Assembly: GCF_003350205.1 (NCBI RefSeq)
Contig: NZ_QLLC01000022.1
Coordinates: forward strand, 1-51,707
Origin: Brevundimonas bullata
Lineage (GTDB): Bacteria; Pseudomonadota; Alphaproteobacteria; Caulobacterales; Caulobacteraceae
DNA length: 51,707 nt
Direction of reading: 5' to 3'
Shown: positions 36,101-44,039 of the stretch, one piece after another
Position numbering within the stretch: the first letter of the stretch is position 1
How the letters are laid out: every line of letters starts with the position of its first letter
Program-made: the position numbers and the translations under genes
The notes under the pieces: generated by a model
What the model was told of the DNA's origin: nothing
The model's database searches: none
What the model saw: only the letters and a program-made list of their open reading frames with translations

Positions 36101-38638
36101 ACGCCCGGCGACCGGATCAGCGACATCGTCCTGCCCGAAGCGACCGACGCGATCGACTATGCCTTTGGCGAGCGCGGTCAGGGCGTCAGCGGGAACGTCT
36201 ATGTCGACGTTGACCTGAACGGCGTGAATGACGGCGGCGATCGTCCGCTGGCGAACGTGGTGGTGGAACTGCGCACCGCCTCGGGCGACCTGGTGGCCAC
36301 GACCACGACGGGACCTGACGGGTCGTACAGCTTCGGCGACGTGCCGGCGGGCGACTATGTGGTCATCGAGACCCAGCCTGCGGGCTATGGCGAGGGGCCG
36401 GAGCATCCGACCAACCGCGTGCCTGTCGCCGTCGTCACGGATGAGAAGACCGTGCCGATCAACTTCGGCGAGCGCACCGGCTCGCTGTCGGGCCTGGTCT
36501 ATAACGACACCAACAACAACGGCGTCCGCGACGCCAACGAGCCGGTCATCGGCGGCGTCGCCGTCGTCCTGACGGGAACGGATGCGCGCGGCGAGGCGGT
36601 CACACGCACCGTCGTGACCGGACCGGACGGAAGCTACCGCTTCACCGACCTGCCGGGCGGGACCTACACGGTCACGGAAACCCAGCCGGACGGCTATGAC
36701 GACGGTCTGGACACGCCTGGAACCTCGGGAGGCGCATCGGACGGCGGCGACGCCATCACGGGCATCGTCCTGGCCCCTGCGGCCAAGGCGACGGGCTACC
36801 TGTTCGGCGAGCGCGGCGACGAGGCCCAGATCTCGGGCTCGGTGTGGATGGACTCTGACCACGACCGCGCACGCGGCGGCGGCGAGGCCCCGCAAGCGGG
36901 CTGGACCGTCGAGCTGTTCCTGGGCGACGTCCTGATCTCGACGACCCAGACCGGCGCCGACGGCGGCTATGCCTTCACCGGCGTGGCGCCCGGCTCGGGC
37001 TATGGCGTGCGCTTCCGTCACCCGGACAACAACGCCGTCTATGGCGGGGCGCGTCCGAACGAGACCGGCGCGACCTTCGTTGACGGCGTGACCTCGGCCT
37101 CCAATGCGGGCGGCGCGACCCTGAAGGATCGCGAACTGACGGGGATCACCCTGACGCCGGGCGCCGGCGTGACCCAGCAGTCCCTGCCGCTGGACCCGTG
37201 GGGCGTGGTCTATGACGCGGTCCGCCGCACGGCCATTCCGGGCGCGACGGTCCAGATCACCGGACCGGCCGGCTTCGATCCCGCCCTGCATCTGCTGGGC
37301 GGCGCCGGAAACGCGCGTCAGATCACCGACGCCCTGGGCCTGTACCAGTTCCAGCTGACGGCCTCGGCCCCGGCCGGCGCCTACAGCCTGTCGGTGACGC
37401 CGCCGAACGGCACCTACAACCCGAACCAGCCGTCGACGATCATTCCGCCCTGCGCGGGACCGCTGACGGTCAATGCGACGCCGGACCCCCTGCTGGTCTC
37501 GACCAGCAACGGCCCGCCGCCGCTGGGCACGGCTGAAGGCTGCCTGACGGGCGTGATGACCACCGGCTATGTGCTGAGCTTCAATATGACGCCGGGGGTT
37601 TCGGCCAACATCGTCAACAACAACATCCCCCTGGACCCGATCCTGGAGGGCGCGATCGAGGTCACGAAGACGACCCCGATGGTCAACGTCGTGCGCGGCG
37701 GTCTGGTCCCCTATGTCATCACGGCCCGCAACACCCTGGCCGGGACGCTGACGGGCCTGACCCTGACGGACCGCGTGCCCGCCGGCTTCCGCTATCGCGA
37801 GAGCAGCGCCCGTATCGACGGCGTGGCGGTCGAGCCGATCCAGAACGGTCGTCTGCTGACCTGGAACGACCTGACCTTCGCGGCGGGCGAGACCAAGCGG
37901 TTGGAGCTGATCCTGGTGGTCGGTTCGGGCGTGGTCGAGGGCGAGCACACCAACGTCGCCTTTGCGGTGAACCTGATCGTCGATCAGGTCATCTCCAACC
38001 TGGCCGAGGCCACGGTGCGGATGATCCCCGACCCGGACTTCGACTGCACCGACATCCTGGGCAAGGTGTTCGACGACCGGAACGGCAACGGCGTTCAGGA
38101 CGACGGCGAGCCGGGTCTGCCGGGGGTGCGTCTGGCGACCGCGCGCGGTCTGCTGATCACGACGGACGCCGAAGGCCGGTATCACATCACCTGCCCGATG
38201 ATCCCGAACGAGGACCGCGGCTCCAACTTCATCGTGAAGCTGGACGACCGGACCCTGCCGACGGGCTACCGCGTCACCTCGGGCAACCCGGAAACGGTGC
38301 GCCTGACGCGCGGCAAGTTCGCCCGCCTGAACTTCGGCGCCGGCCTGCACCGCGTGGTCCGTCTGGACCTGAACGGCGAGGCCTTCGACGGCGAGGCTCT
38401 GCGTCCGGAGTTCGAACAGCAGTTCGAGGGCCTGATCGAGACCCTGGCCGAGCGTCCCTCGGTCCTGCGTCTGGCCTATGCCGCCCAGGGCGAAAGCGCG
38501 GACCTGATCAAGGACCGCGTCGCCCAGGTCCGTCGTCGCCTCCAGGATCGCTGGAACGACGAGCGCGGCCGCTACCGACTGGTCATCGAAGAGGAGACCG
38601 TCGTCCTGTCCACTCCTCATGAGGGAGGCGTGCAATGA
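30143..38638 (+). CDS. Giant DUF11/SdrD_B-repeat exported protein (2,831 aa)
   Basis: This is a very large modular surface or periplasmic protein. GTG at 30143 is preferred because GGAGG stands 8 bases upstream and it gives a canonical signal peptide (basic LKTLKR, hydrophobic to about residue 34, AAAAS). The frame opens 31 codons earlier. The order is: eight DUF11 modules (about residues 36-1150, each with DLxxxK and NxGPxxxxxVxVxDxLP patterns), ten SdrD_B modules (about 1155-2350, each starting xxGxVYxDxNxNGxRDxGE and holding a GxYxFxxLPxGxYxVxExQP strand), a Carboxypeptidase-regulatory-like domain, one DUF11 (about 2500-2625) and a final SdrD_B (about 2636-2725). The last 100 residues look like a degenerate OmpA-like fold. 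No LPXTG, RTX or autotransporter domain is present. The stop overlaps the start of the barrel gene by ATGA. Confidence 0.9.
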   Translation: MLKLLKTLKRVALRVAAMAAPLAIAGVAGAAAASDLQVSAYTWAPNPVANGARATFTLRATNNGPDPVNDAVVTIAVPSHFSVAAGTFPAYCSLSGAVGGQTLTCAMPPMAGGDASVVFSADATSAGSRTTTASISSLTNVDGNAGNDSLTVSPAVREGADLSVVKDDGEPDDSIPAGGILTYTLQARNAGPDATAAIRVTDNLPAANNFEFISAAGSDWTCNRSGLTVACNYNGAALIGDLPPITIKGRVLATGGTITNNAFAGLTSLLVLDPNTTNDVATPVVTTIEPGSDLSAEKTMPATIVLGDSADITLKIRNVGPTTVDGAVIVDQIAPEFEILTPLPAGCGVAGQTVSCTAGVLTTGRVQTFVIPVRSLAVTSGGAVNSATVTSPAGITDPIPDNNTANAGYSIVAPNADLRTRKVKGPNPVEAGEVMTSTITVRNLGPSVLNYDAANPLRIVDTVTADETYVSAAAPWVCSQAGLEITCELSGPGSLAVGADAVLSLKTLAGTGADLNLTNTACTAAGALPGDLNGGNNCASAISRSTPNEADLAIVKEVSLNATGPWTQTPALSVPFNTQDFYIRFTVSNLSGQIARTVVVTDVLPNFINDAGNGFVTGFNLESASQGAPAYSASNGRISWTVSDLDVGDSETAIVRISRPVESGLFDNVALVTSPDTTEDPTALANNQSTASYDIAPITDITLNAKTVSPNPAKVGVLATYSISVRGLGPNPASNVVVEDTIDTTRFELVGQPSTTKGGVTCVKDDATGAITCPMGTISRGQTYQISQQVRARFPFGGATSGFPIDHVNTATVTTSTNETNATNNSVALTHPVLAPTMDLAITKEEPSAEFDPMPFGSELVYDLRASNYGPSRAGNVVVTDIPAAPAGYTMALSKFEVNPVGADGGLTLYTPPAPSCVTVAGGQIECRLHDSDPSQNFLDEERQVIFRLFMAVTGAPPTGPMTFSNGAEIVSLEQDNTTVSQADSQLANNTAVQTTTVIPATDLEVVSKTRVTPSPVQINQPVEYRIVVRNNGVSPTTQVRVSDQLPSGWTRVNVAGQYEESFTVAGAASVSNMTCSGANKITCVLDGDFPAGMGDTVTLTMFAKAAHPFAGALNTNLTNTAEIKPGLDGSGKEISRDTNPANNTKTETTQVTTSSIKGTVYRDDNRNDAIDANEGMTGVTLTLSGTDVFGNAIVNRTTTTSAGGAFTFDRLPAGTYQIVETQPSGTFDRNETAGTAGGDVNNAAYGSGASSNTISNIVLPATTEATGYVFQEVSAAKVSGYVYRDLNNNGVREGGSGETGFAPAAFASTPHIRLTGTDYAGGAVNLTANVNATGFYEFASVPPSNGADAYTVTQLVQPNGASDGKDANGALVIANSSGRTAPEGFDIGAVAPGADLTERNFGELPTSLLSGMVFLDPNADAIRSAGETTGLAGAGIRLTGLNDLNETIDCLITTTATGLYSFPNAASATPTCQVLRPGVYALEITPAAGLTHTGAFIGTSGGDSGGQSGANTAAPGEANKIVAVIVVTAGSSSINYDFGASGQGLSGYVYVDNNDTGVRDAGEAGIPGVSVTLSGTTANGQNVCDLINCTVTTDAAGAFILLSAPGSDATGYTLTQQAQTAAPLSNYTDGKDAAGVVGGVVRGAAANDVISGIVLNTGELGSNYAFGELAGSLAGLVYVDGNDDGVRQAGELGLGGVEIILSGTTADGQDICAWRAALDPSQTCTVTTKADGSYVFDNLPKGTYALTETQPSAYADGREAAGSAGGSVNNGVFDGTAAANTIGGIALGAGVDATDYVFGERAVVISGTVFKDPQRDGVNGGGEPPLAGVTIELVQNGVVIATTTTGADGTYIFIDLPAGDYTVREVQPDGYGSSSPNEVSVNLTPGQTQTVDFADTVSSIAGHVFVDSNNDGVRQAGEAPIAGVVVTLTGTDAAGGAVNRTATTNASGEWIIDDLLAGTYGVVETQPANYSDGLDSAGSVGGVVATPGDRISDIVLPEATDAIDYAFGERGQGVSGNVYVDVDLNGVNDGGDRPLANVVVELRTASGDLVATTTTGPDGSYSFGDVPAGDYVVIETQPAGYGEGPEHPTNRVPVAVVTDEKTVPINFGERTGSLSGLVYNDTNNNGVRDANEPVIGGVAVVLTGTDARGEAVTRTVVTGPDGSYRFTDLPGGTYTVTETQPDGYDDGLDTPGTSGGASDGGDAITGIVLAPAAKATGYLFGERGDEAQISGSVWMDSDHDRARGGGEAPQAGWTVELFLGDVLISTTQTGADGGYAFTGVAPGSGYGVRFRHPDNNAVYGGARPNETGATFVDGVTSASNAGGATLKDRELTGITLTPGAGVTQQSLPLDPWGVVYDAVRRTAIPGATVQITGPAGFDPALHLLGGAGNARQITDALGLYQFQLTASAPAGAYSLSVTPPNGTYNPNQPSTIIPPCAGPLTVNATPDPLLVSTSNGPPPLGTAEGCLTGVMTTGYVLSFNMTPGVSANIVNNNIPLDPILEGAIEVTKTTPMVNVVRGGLVPYVITARNTLAGTLTGLTLTDRVPAGFRYRESSARIDGVAVEPIQNGRLLTWNDLTFAAGETKRLELILVVGSGVVEGEHTNVAFAVNLIVDQVISNLAEATVRMIPDPDFDCTDILGKVFDDRNGNGVQDDGEPGLPGVRLATARGLLITTDAEGRYHITCPMIPNEDRGSNFIVKLDDRTLPTGYRVTSGNPETVRLTRGKFARLNFGAGLHRVVRLDLNGEAFDGEALRPEFEQQFEGLIETLAERPSVLRLAYAAQGESADLIKDRVAQVRRRLQDRWNDERGRYRLVIEEETVVLSTPHEGGVQ
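33607..37180 (+). repeat. Array of ten SdrD_B-module repeats within the giant gene
   Basis: Ten tandem modules of about 110-130 codons begin with the conserved YxDxNxxGxRDxGE block. At DNA level some copies retain near-identity: 25 identical bases cover the block at about 35193-35217 and again at about 35876-35900 (translating to NDDGVRQAGE in both). This creates homology for unequal crossing-over and possible length variation. Confidence 0.75.
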
Positions 38639-41600
38639 TCCGCGCGTCGAACAAGCTGCTGACCGCCCTGCTGATGGGCGGATCGGCCATCGCCCTCGCG
38701 ACCGGGGTTCAGGCCCAGGACGCCGCCGCTGATGACCGTCAGGTCTATTGCGGTCGCGACACCGAGCGCCCCTGCGGTCCTGTGGCGGACGATGCGGCGG
38801 TCGAACGCCGCGGCGTCGGGAACAACCTGGAAGCCGCTGATCGCGGGGCGGCGCGTCCGTTCCGTGTCAGCGTCGATGGGGCAGGCGAGGACGGCGATGA
38901 TCTGCGCGCCGACCGCCAGCGTCGTCAGGATCTGGCCCTGGCCGGGGCCGACGTGCGGGTTCAGGCCACGGCCTTCGACGTGCGCCCGGTGCTGAGCATC
39001 GTGGCGGAGCAGCCGGTGATCCGCGCCGGCGACGCCGTGCGCTTCTTCACCCTTAGCAACTACGCCGCCTATATCGACCGGGCCGAGGTTCGCATCTTCC
39101 GCGCCGATCAAAGCACCGAGGAAGCGCCGTTGACGGTTATTCCGGCGCGCTTCGGCCAACCCGTCCTGTGGACGACCGACCGGGATCAGCCGGGCGAGCA
39201 TCGCTATCGCTATGTGCTGCGCGTCTATGACGCCGAAGGCCGCTACGACCAGACCTCGGCCCTGACGCTGGACGTGACCCATGCGGTCAACGTCACCAAG
39301 CCGGACATCCACGCAGGTCCCCTGTTCGAGAACATGCGCGTCGTCGACGCCATCTCGGTCAAGGGCGCGGCCGTCACCCTGAGCGGCGAGGTCGCTGACC
39401 CCGCCACCCGCGTCACCGCCTTCGGAACCACGGTTCCGGTGGATCGCACGGGCCGCTTCATGGTCCAGCAGATCGTCCCCGCCGACACCGCCGCCGTGGC
39501 GGTTCAGGTGGCGCGTCCCGGTCAGGCGCCGGTTGATCTGGTGCGGGAGATCGTCCTGCCGCGCACCGACCGCTTCTTTGTCGGCATCGCCGACATCACG
39601 GCGGGCAGCCGCAGCTTTGACGCCGCCAAGCATGAACTGCTGGGCGATGCAGGCGATCACCGCGACGACTTCGTCGACGGTCGTCTGGCCTTCTATTTCA
39701 AGGGCGTGGTTCGTAACGACTGGCGCCTGACGGCCTCGGCCGACACCGGCGAGCAGCCGCTGAAGAGCCTGTTCGACGGCTTCCTGGAGAAGGACCCGCG
39801 CTCGCTGCTGCGCCGTATCGACCCGGAGATGCATTATCCGGTCTATGGCGACGACTCGGTCACGGTCGAGGACGCCCCGACCTATGGCCGCTTCTATCTT
39901 CGCGCCGAGAACGAGAACACCGACGCCCTGTGGGGCGTGTTCCAGAGCCGTCTGGGCGGCAATGAGCTGATCCGTCACCAGCGGACCCTCTATGGCGCCA
40001 ATCTGGACTGGCGCAGCGACGCCGTGACCGCGAGCGGCGAACGCCGCACCGAGATCACCGGCTTCGCCGCCGACCCCGGCACCATCGCCAGCCGCGAGGA
40101 CTTCGCCTCGACCGGGGGCTCGGTCTACTTCTTCCGCAACCGCGACATCGCGCCGGGGTCGGAGCGGGTCTTCCTGGAAGTCCGCGACAAGGATTCCGGC
40201 CTGGTGCTGGAGCGTCAGGAGCTGATCGCCGCCCGCGACTATGAGGTGAACTACCTTCAGGGGCGGGTCGTCATGCGCAATCCGCCGCCGATGACGGCGG
40301 ATGCGAACAGCTTCGTGTCCCAGTCGTCGCTGGCCGGGAACCCGGTCTGGGTCGTGGCTGCCTATGAGTATTCGCCGGGCCTGACGCGGCCCGAGGCCTT
40401 CACCACGGGCGGGCGGGCGCAGCACTGGCTGACCGACCGTCTGCGCGTCGCCGGCAGCGCCTATCATCAGGGCGAGGATCAGGCGTCGCAGGATCTGTTC
40501 GGCGCCGACGTCCTGTATCAGCACGCGCCCAACAGCTTTGTGAAGCTGGAGTTCGCCCAGGCGGACGGGCCGGGCGACGGTTCCTACCTGTCGTCCACCG
40601 GCGGCTATGACTTCACCAAGGTCGACACCGTCGCCGATCAGGCCAACGCCGTCAGCCTGACCTTCGCCGGTCAGCTGGACGAACTGGGACTGGAGCGCGA
40701 CGGGCGCTTCGGCGGCTACTGGAAGACGCGCGAGGCCGGCTTCTCGGCCCCCGGCGAACTGACCTTTGGCGAGACCCTGGATCAGTACGGCGGCGTCTTC
40801 GACATGGCGCTCAGCGACACGGTTCGATTGCAGGCCAAGGGCGACGTCACCGACGGCCGCCTGACCGAGCGTCATGCGGTCGAGGTCGGCCTGCGTCGCG
40901 AGACGGCGGCGGGCTGGTTCGGCTCAATCGGCGTCCGTTCGGACAAGCAGCAGGGCCAGCGCACGCCCTACAGCCCGCTGTACGTGCCGCCGCCCAGCGA
41001 GGGCACGCGGACCGACGCGGCGGTCTCGCTCGGCTATCGCCACACACCCGATCCCGAGACGCCCAACGTCGAGCAGCGCGACGCCCCCTGGGCTGTCTGG
41101 ACCTTCGTCCAGGCGACGCTGGACCATGACGGCGGGCGGGAATCCAACGACCGTTTCGGCCTCGGCGGCGAATATCAGGTCCACGACCGGCTCAAGTTCA
41201 AGGGCGAGGTCTCGGACGGCGACATGGGCTTCGGCGCCGACGTGCGGGCCGACTTCGCCATGACGGATCGGGGCAGCCTCTATCTGGGCTACGCCCTGGC
41301 CGGCGAGAACCCCGACGCCATGACCGGCGGTCGTCTGGGCCGCCTGACCGGCGGCGCGCGTCAACAGATGGGCGAGAAGACCAGCGTCTTCGCCGAACAA
41401 CGCTATGACCACGGCGACGGCCCCACCGGCTGGACCCAGGCCTACGGCGTCGACTTCAGCCCCATCGAGGCCTGGACCTTCGGCGCCCGCTACGAGACCG
41501 GCTCTCTGGCCGACGCCCTGGGTCAGGAAATCGACCGCATGGCCATCGGCGCCACCGCCGACTATGGCAGCGACCGCCTGCGCTGGGCGTCAGCCCTTGA

Positions 41601-42276
41601 ATACCGCAAGGACGAGGGCGACACGGTCGGCGAACGCACCACGGTCGCCACCCGCAATCAGGTCACCTACAAGGCCACGCCGTCGCTGCGCCTGTTCGCC
41701 AAGGCCAACATCTCCCTGTCCAACTCGGATCAGGCGATGGCGATGAACGCCGACTATTACGAACTGGCGCTGGCCGGGGCCTATCGCCCGGTGGACAATG
41801 ACCGGCTCAACCTGTTGACCAAGTACACCTATCTGGCCGACCTGCCGTCGCCGGCCCAGGTGGACGCCCTGGGGCAGTCGCTGGACTATGCCCAGCGCAG
41901 CCACATCGCCGCAATCGACGGGACCTATCAGGTCACGCCGCGTCTGGCGGTCGGGGCCAAGGTCGCCTGGCGTCTGGGCGAACTGCGCGCCTCTCGCGAC
42001 GAAAGCGCGCCCTGGTTCGACAGCGAGGCGACGTTCTGGGCCGTGCGCGCCGACTATCAGATCGTCCGCCGCTGGGACGTCCTGGTCGAGGTGCGCGAGC
42101 TGTCGATCAAGGAGGCGCAGGACAGCCGTCTGGGCGCCCTGGTCGGCGTCTATCGCCACTTCGGCGACCACGTGAAACTGGGCGTCGGCTACAACTTCAC
42201 CGACTTCTCGGACGACCTTGGCGACCTCAGCTACGACGAGCGCGGCTGGTTCGTGAACCTGATCGGCAAGTTCTGA
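38635..42276 (+). CDS. Large outer-membrane beta-barrel protein (1,213 aa)
   Basis: This is an exported protein with a signal peptide ending at VQA-QD (about residue 27). A poorly conserved region (28-95) leads to two Ig-like domains (about 96-215 and 225-320; the second includes AVTLSGEVADPATRVTAFGTTVPV). The rest (about 325-1213) has strongly alternating amphipathic strands, Tyr/Trp-rich girdles and a C-terminal aromatic (NLIGKF), the hallmark of a BAM-inserted barrel. A soluble insert carries GSVYFFRNRDI, GSERVFLEVRD and ARDYEVNYLQGRVVMRNPP. It is not TonB-dependent (no plug or TonB box), and it has no POTRA or Omp85 signature. Its ATG overlaps the stop of the giant protein, so the two are made together. 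Confidence 0.85.
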   Translation: MIRASNKLLTALLMGGSAIALATGVQAQDAAADDRQVYCGRDTERPCGPVADDAAVERRGVGNNLEAADRGAARPFRVSVDGAGEDGDDLRADRQRRQDLALAGADVRVQATAFDVRPVLSIVAEQPVIRAGDAVRFFTLSNYAAYIDRAEVRIFRADQSTEEAPLTVIPARFGQPVLWTTDRDQPGEHRYRYVLRVYDAEGRYDQTSALTLDVTHAVNVTKPDIHAGPLFENMRVVDAISVKGAAVTLSGEVADPATRVTAFGTTVPVDRTGRFMVQQIVPADTAAVAVQVARPGQAPVDLVREIVLPRTDRFFVGIADITAGSRSFDAAKHELLGDAGDHRDDFVDGRLAFYFKGVVRNDWRLTASADTGEQPLKSLFDGFLEKDPRSLLRRIDPEMHYPVYGDDSVTVEDAPTYGRFYLRAENENTDALWGVFQSRLGGNELIRHQRTLYGANLDWRSDAVTASGERRTEITGFAADPGTIASREDFASTGGSVYFFRNRDIAPGSERVFLEVRDKDSGLVLERQELIAARDYEVNYLQGRVVMRNPPPMTADANSFVSQSSLAGNPVWVVAAYEYSPGLTRPEAFTTGGRAQHWLTDRLRVAGSAYHQGEDQASQDLFGADVLYQHAPNSFVKLEFAQADGPGDGSYLSSTGGYDFTKVDTVADQANAVSLTFAGQLDELGLERDGRFGGYWKTREAGFSAPGELTFGETLDQYGGVFDMALSDTVRLQAKGDVTDGRLTERHAVEVGLRRETAAGWFGSIGVRSDKQQGQRTPYSPLYVPPPSEGTRTDAAVSLGYRHTPDPETPNVEQRDAPWAVWTFVQATLDHDGGRESNDRFGLGGEYQVHDRLKFKGEVSDGDMGFGADVRADFAMTDRGSLYLGYALAGENPDAMTGGRLGRLTGGARQQMGEKTSVFAEQRYDHGDGPTGWTQAYGVDFSPIEAWTFGARYETGSLADALGQEIDRMAIGATADYGSDRLRWASALEYRKDEGDTVGERTTVATRNQVTYKATPSLRLFAKANISLSNSDQAMAMNADYYELALAGAYRPVDNDRLNLLTKYTYLADLPSPAQVDALGQSLDYAQRSHIAAIDGTYQVTPRLAVGAKVAWRLGELRASRDESAPWFDSEATFWAVRADYQIVRRWDVLVEVRELSIKEAQDSRLGALVGVYRHFGDHVKLGVGYNFTDFSDDLGDLSYDERGWFVNLIGKF

Positions 42277-42283
42277 TCCACCA

Positions 42284-42319
42284 GCACCGACGCCGCCTTG
42301 CAGCGGCGTCGGTGCTTGG
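42284..42319 (+). terminator. Hairpin ending the giant-protein operon
   Basis: GCACCGACGCCGC (42284-42296) pairs perfectly with GCGGCGTCGGTGC (42303-42315) around a 6-base loop, 8 bases after the barrel-gene stop. The T-run is short (TTGG), so termination may be partial. Confidence 0.8.
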
Positions 42320-42408
42320 TCGGGCGCTTGTTTACATCCCTGTATCTTGACGGGCGGCGAATGCTGGATGACAGTGTTCGTCAAGCTGCGCAGGTCCGGG
42401 GAGGGACC

Positions 42409-42936
42409 ATGGGGAAGCGATCATTACAGGATGCGTCTCCGGTCGACCTGGAGACGGCTTGCCGCGTCCACGCTGACGCCTTGCGCGCCATCACCCGCAA
42501 GGCGCGCGAAGACGAGGCGGACCTGGCTCAGGACGCCTGTCTGCGCCTGGTCGAGACCGCGCAGCGAGAGCCGGTCGGCGCTCCTGCCCATCTGTTGTTC
42601 CGCATCGCCAGAAACCTGGTGATCGACCGCATGCGCGGCCGAGGTCGCGCCGCGCGCCTGTTTCAGGATCAGACGGCTTATGAAGAGCATCGATGTCCGT
42701 CGCCGGATCCCGAGCGGGTTCTTTTGGCGACCGAGCGGTTGCGCCGGGCGCTGAAGGTCATTGACGCCATGCCGGACAGGCGCCGTGAAGCCTTCCTGCT
42801 GCATCGGATCGAAGGTCTCAGCTACCCGCAGATCGCGCGTCGCATGGGCGTCAGCGTCAAGGGCGTTGAAAAGCACATCTCCTCGGCCATGCTGCAGTTG
42901 TTGCGGGGCATGCAGGCGGAAGGGTTCGACGACTAG
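42409..42936 (+). CDS. FecI-type ECF RNA polymerase sigma factor 2
   Basis: This is an ECF sigma factor of 175 residues. Region 2 spans KAREDEADLAQDACLRLVE and FRIARNLVIDRMRGRGRA; region 4 spans MPDRRREAFLLHRIEGLSYPQIARRMGVSVKGVEKHISSA. The ATG at 42409 is chosen for its GGGAGG ribosome-binding site; the open frame extends 37 codons upstream. It is followed by its FecR partner 69 bases later and the receptor. It is not a close copy of sigma factor 1. Confidence 0.93.
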   Translation: MGKRSLQDASPVDLETACRVHADALRAITRKAREDEADLAQDACLRLVETAQREPVGAPAHLLFRIARNLVIDRMRGRGRAARLFQDQTAYEEHRCPSPDPERVLLATERLRRALKVIDAMPDRRREAFLLHRIEGLSYPQIARRMGVSVKGVEKHISSAMLQLLRGMQAEGFDD

Positions 42937-43005
42937 GGCGTGGCGCAGCTCATACGTCTATGATTGTATCTTCCCGTCCTCCCCGGTCGCCCGCTCTCCT
43001 GGTTC

Positions 43006-43938
43006 ATGATGATTTCCGACGACATCGAGCAAGAGGCGGCCCGCTGGTTCGCCGCCCAGCGCAGAGGGCCTATGACGCTGGACGAGCGACAGGCTTTTGA
43101 CGCCTGGCGCGCCGATCCCTTGCACCAGGCGGCGCTCAACCGGATGCATGAGGTCTGGGGCGAGGTCTCGGCGGTCGGAGAGATGGGCGTTGCGCTCAGA
43201 AGACGAAAGGCTCGACCCCATCGCGCGGCGATTGCGGCGGTTCTGGTCCTGGGTCTGGCGGTCAGCCTGGGCGGCGGCGTCTGGTGGAAGTTCGATCAGC
43301 AGAGCACGCAAACCGGGATTGGCGAACAGAGCAGTCAGGAACTGGCGGACGGCAGCATCGTCGCTCTGAATGTCGTGACCCGCGCACGCTATGACATCAA
43401 TGCTCGCGAGCGCGTCGTGCATCTGCGCGAGGGCGAGGCGGCCTTCGTGGTGCGCAAGGACCCTGAGCGGCCCTTCTTGGTGCGGACGGGCGGATATGAA
43501 GTCAGGGCCGTCGGCACGGCCTTCAATGTCCGCAACCGGGATCAGAGTCTGGACGTCGCGGTCAAGGAGGGGGTGGTCGAGGTGCGCCGACTGTCTGGCG
43601 ACGAAAAACCCATGCTGCTGCGGGCGGGACAGCGGCTGTACGTCAAGGACGCGGGGGCGTCCGCACGGACCGCGTACAAGGTTTCAGCCATCTCGACGAA
43701 CGCCGTCGATGAGTGGCGCCAGCGCGTCCTTACCTATGAGGATGCGCCTATCAACCAGGTCGTGCAGGATGTGAATCGCTTCTATGAGCGTCCGCTGACG
43801 ATCGACCCGGCCCTGGGCCGCCGTCATGTGACCCTTCGACTGGTGATCGACGATCGGGCCGATACGGTGAAGCGGCTGGCCGCCCTGTTGGGCGCCGAGG
43901 TCCACAATATGGGGCGAGAAGACGCGCTGAAACCCTAA
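43006..43938 (+). CDS. FecR-family anti-sigma regulator 2
   Basis: This is a Fec-type inner-membrane anti-sigma factor (310 residues). The order is a DUF4880 segment (EAARWFAAQRRGPMTLDERQAFDAW), a membrane helix at about residues 71-91, the FecR domain (LADGSIVALNVVTRARYDI, VRAVGTAFNVRN) and a DUF4974 C-terminus (LTYEDAPINQVVQDVNRFYERPLTI). Adjacent ATG codons at 43006 and 43009 are both possible starts; no strong ribosome-binding site is visible. Its partners are the sigma factor upstream and the receptor at 44040. Confidence 0.92.
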   Translation: MMISDDIEQEAARWFAAQRRGPMTLDERQAFDAWRADPLHQAALNRMHEVWGEVSAVGEMGVALRRRKARPHRAAIAAVLVLGLAVSLGGGVWWKFDQQSTQTGIGEQSSQELADGSIVALNVVTRARYDINARERVVHLREGEAAFVVRKDPERPFLVRTGGYEVRAVGTAFNVRNRDQSLDVAVKEGVVEVRRLSGDEKPMLLRAGQRLYVKDAGASARTAYKVSAISTNAVDEWRQRVLTYEDAPINQVVQDVNRFYERPLTIDPALGRRHVTLRLVIDDRADTVKRLAALLGAEVHNMGREDALKP

Positions 43939-44039
43939 CGATCACAGCGGTTCCAAGAATTTCTTCATGATCAGGTAGGGTGTTCGCATCCCGCCGCGTC
44001 TAACCCCCAAAACAAGAATCTCTTGGGAGGGAGGGGCTG

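Noticed and set aside
30095..38635. Open frame of 2,846 codons on the strand opposite the giant gene
   Set aside because: It is an antisense shadow produced by GC-rich repetitive codons; it has no signal peptide, domain or ribosome-binding site, while the plus-strand frame has clear modules.
30143..38638. LPXTG-anchored Sdr-type adhesin as in staphylococci
   Set aside because: There is no sorting motif and the host is Gram-negative; only the B-type modules are shared.
30143..42276. Classical two-partner secretion or autotransporter system
   Set aside because: No TPS N-terminal domain, POTRA domain or autotransporter barrel was found in either protein.
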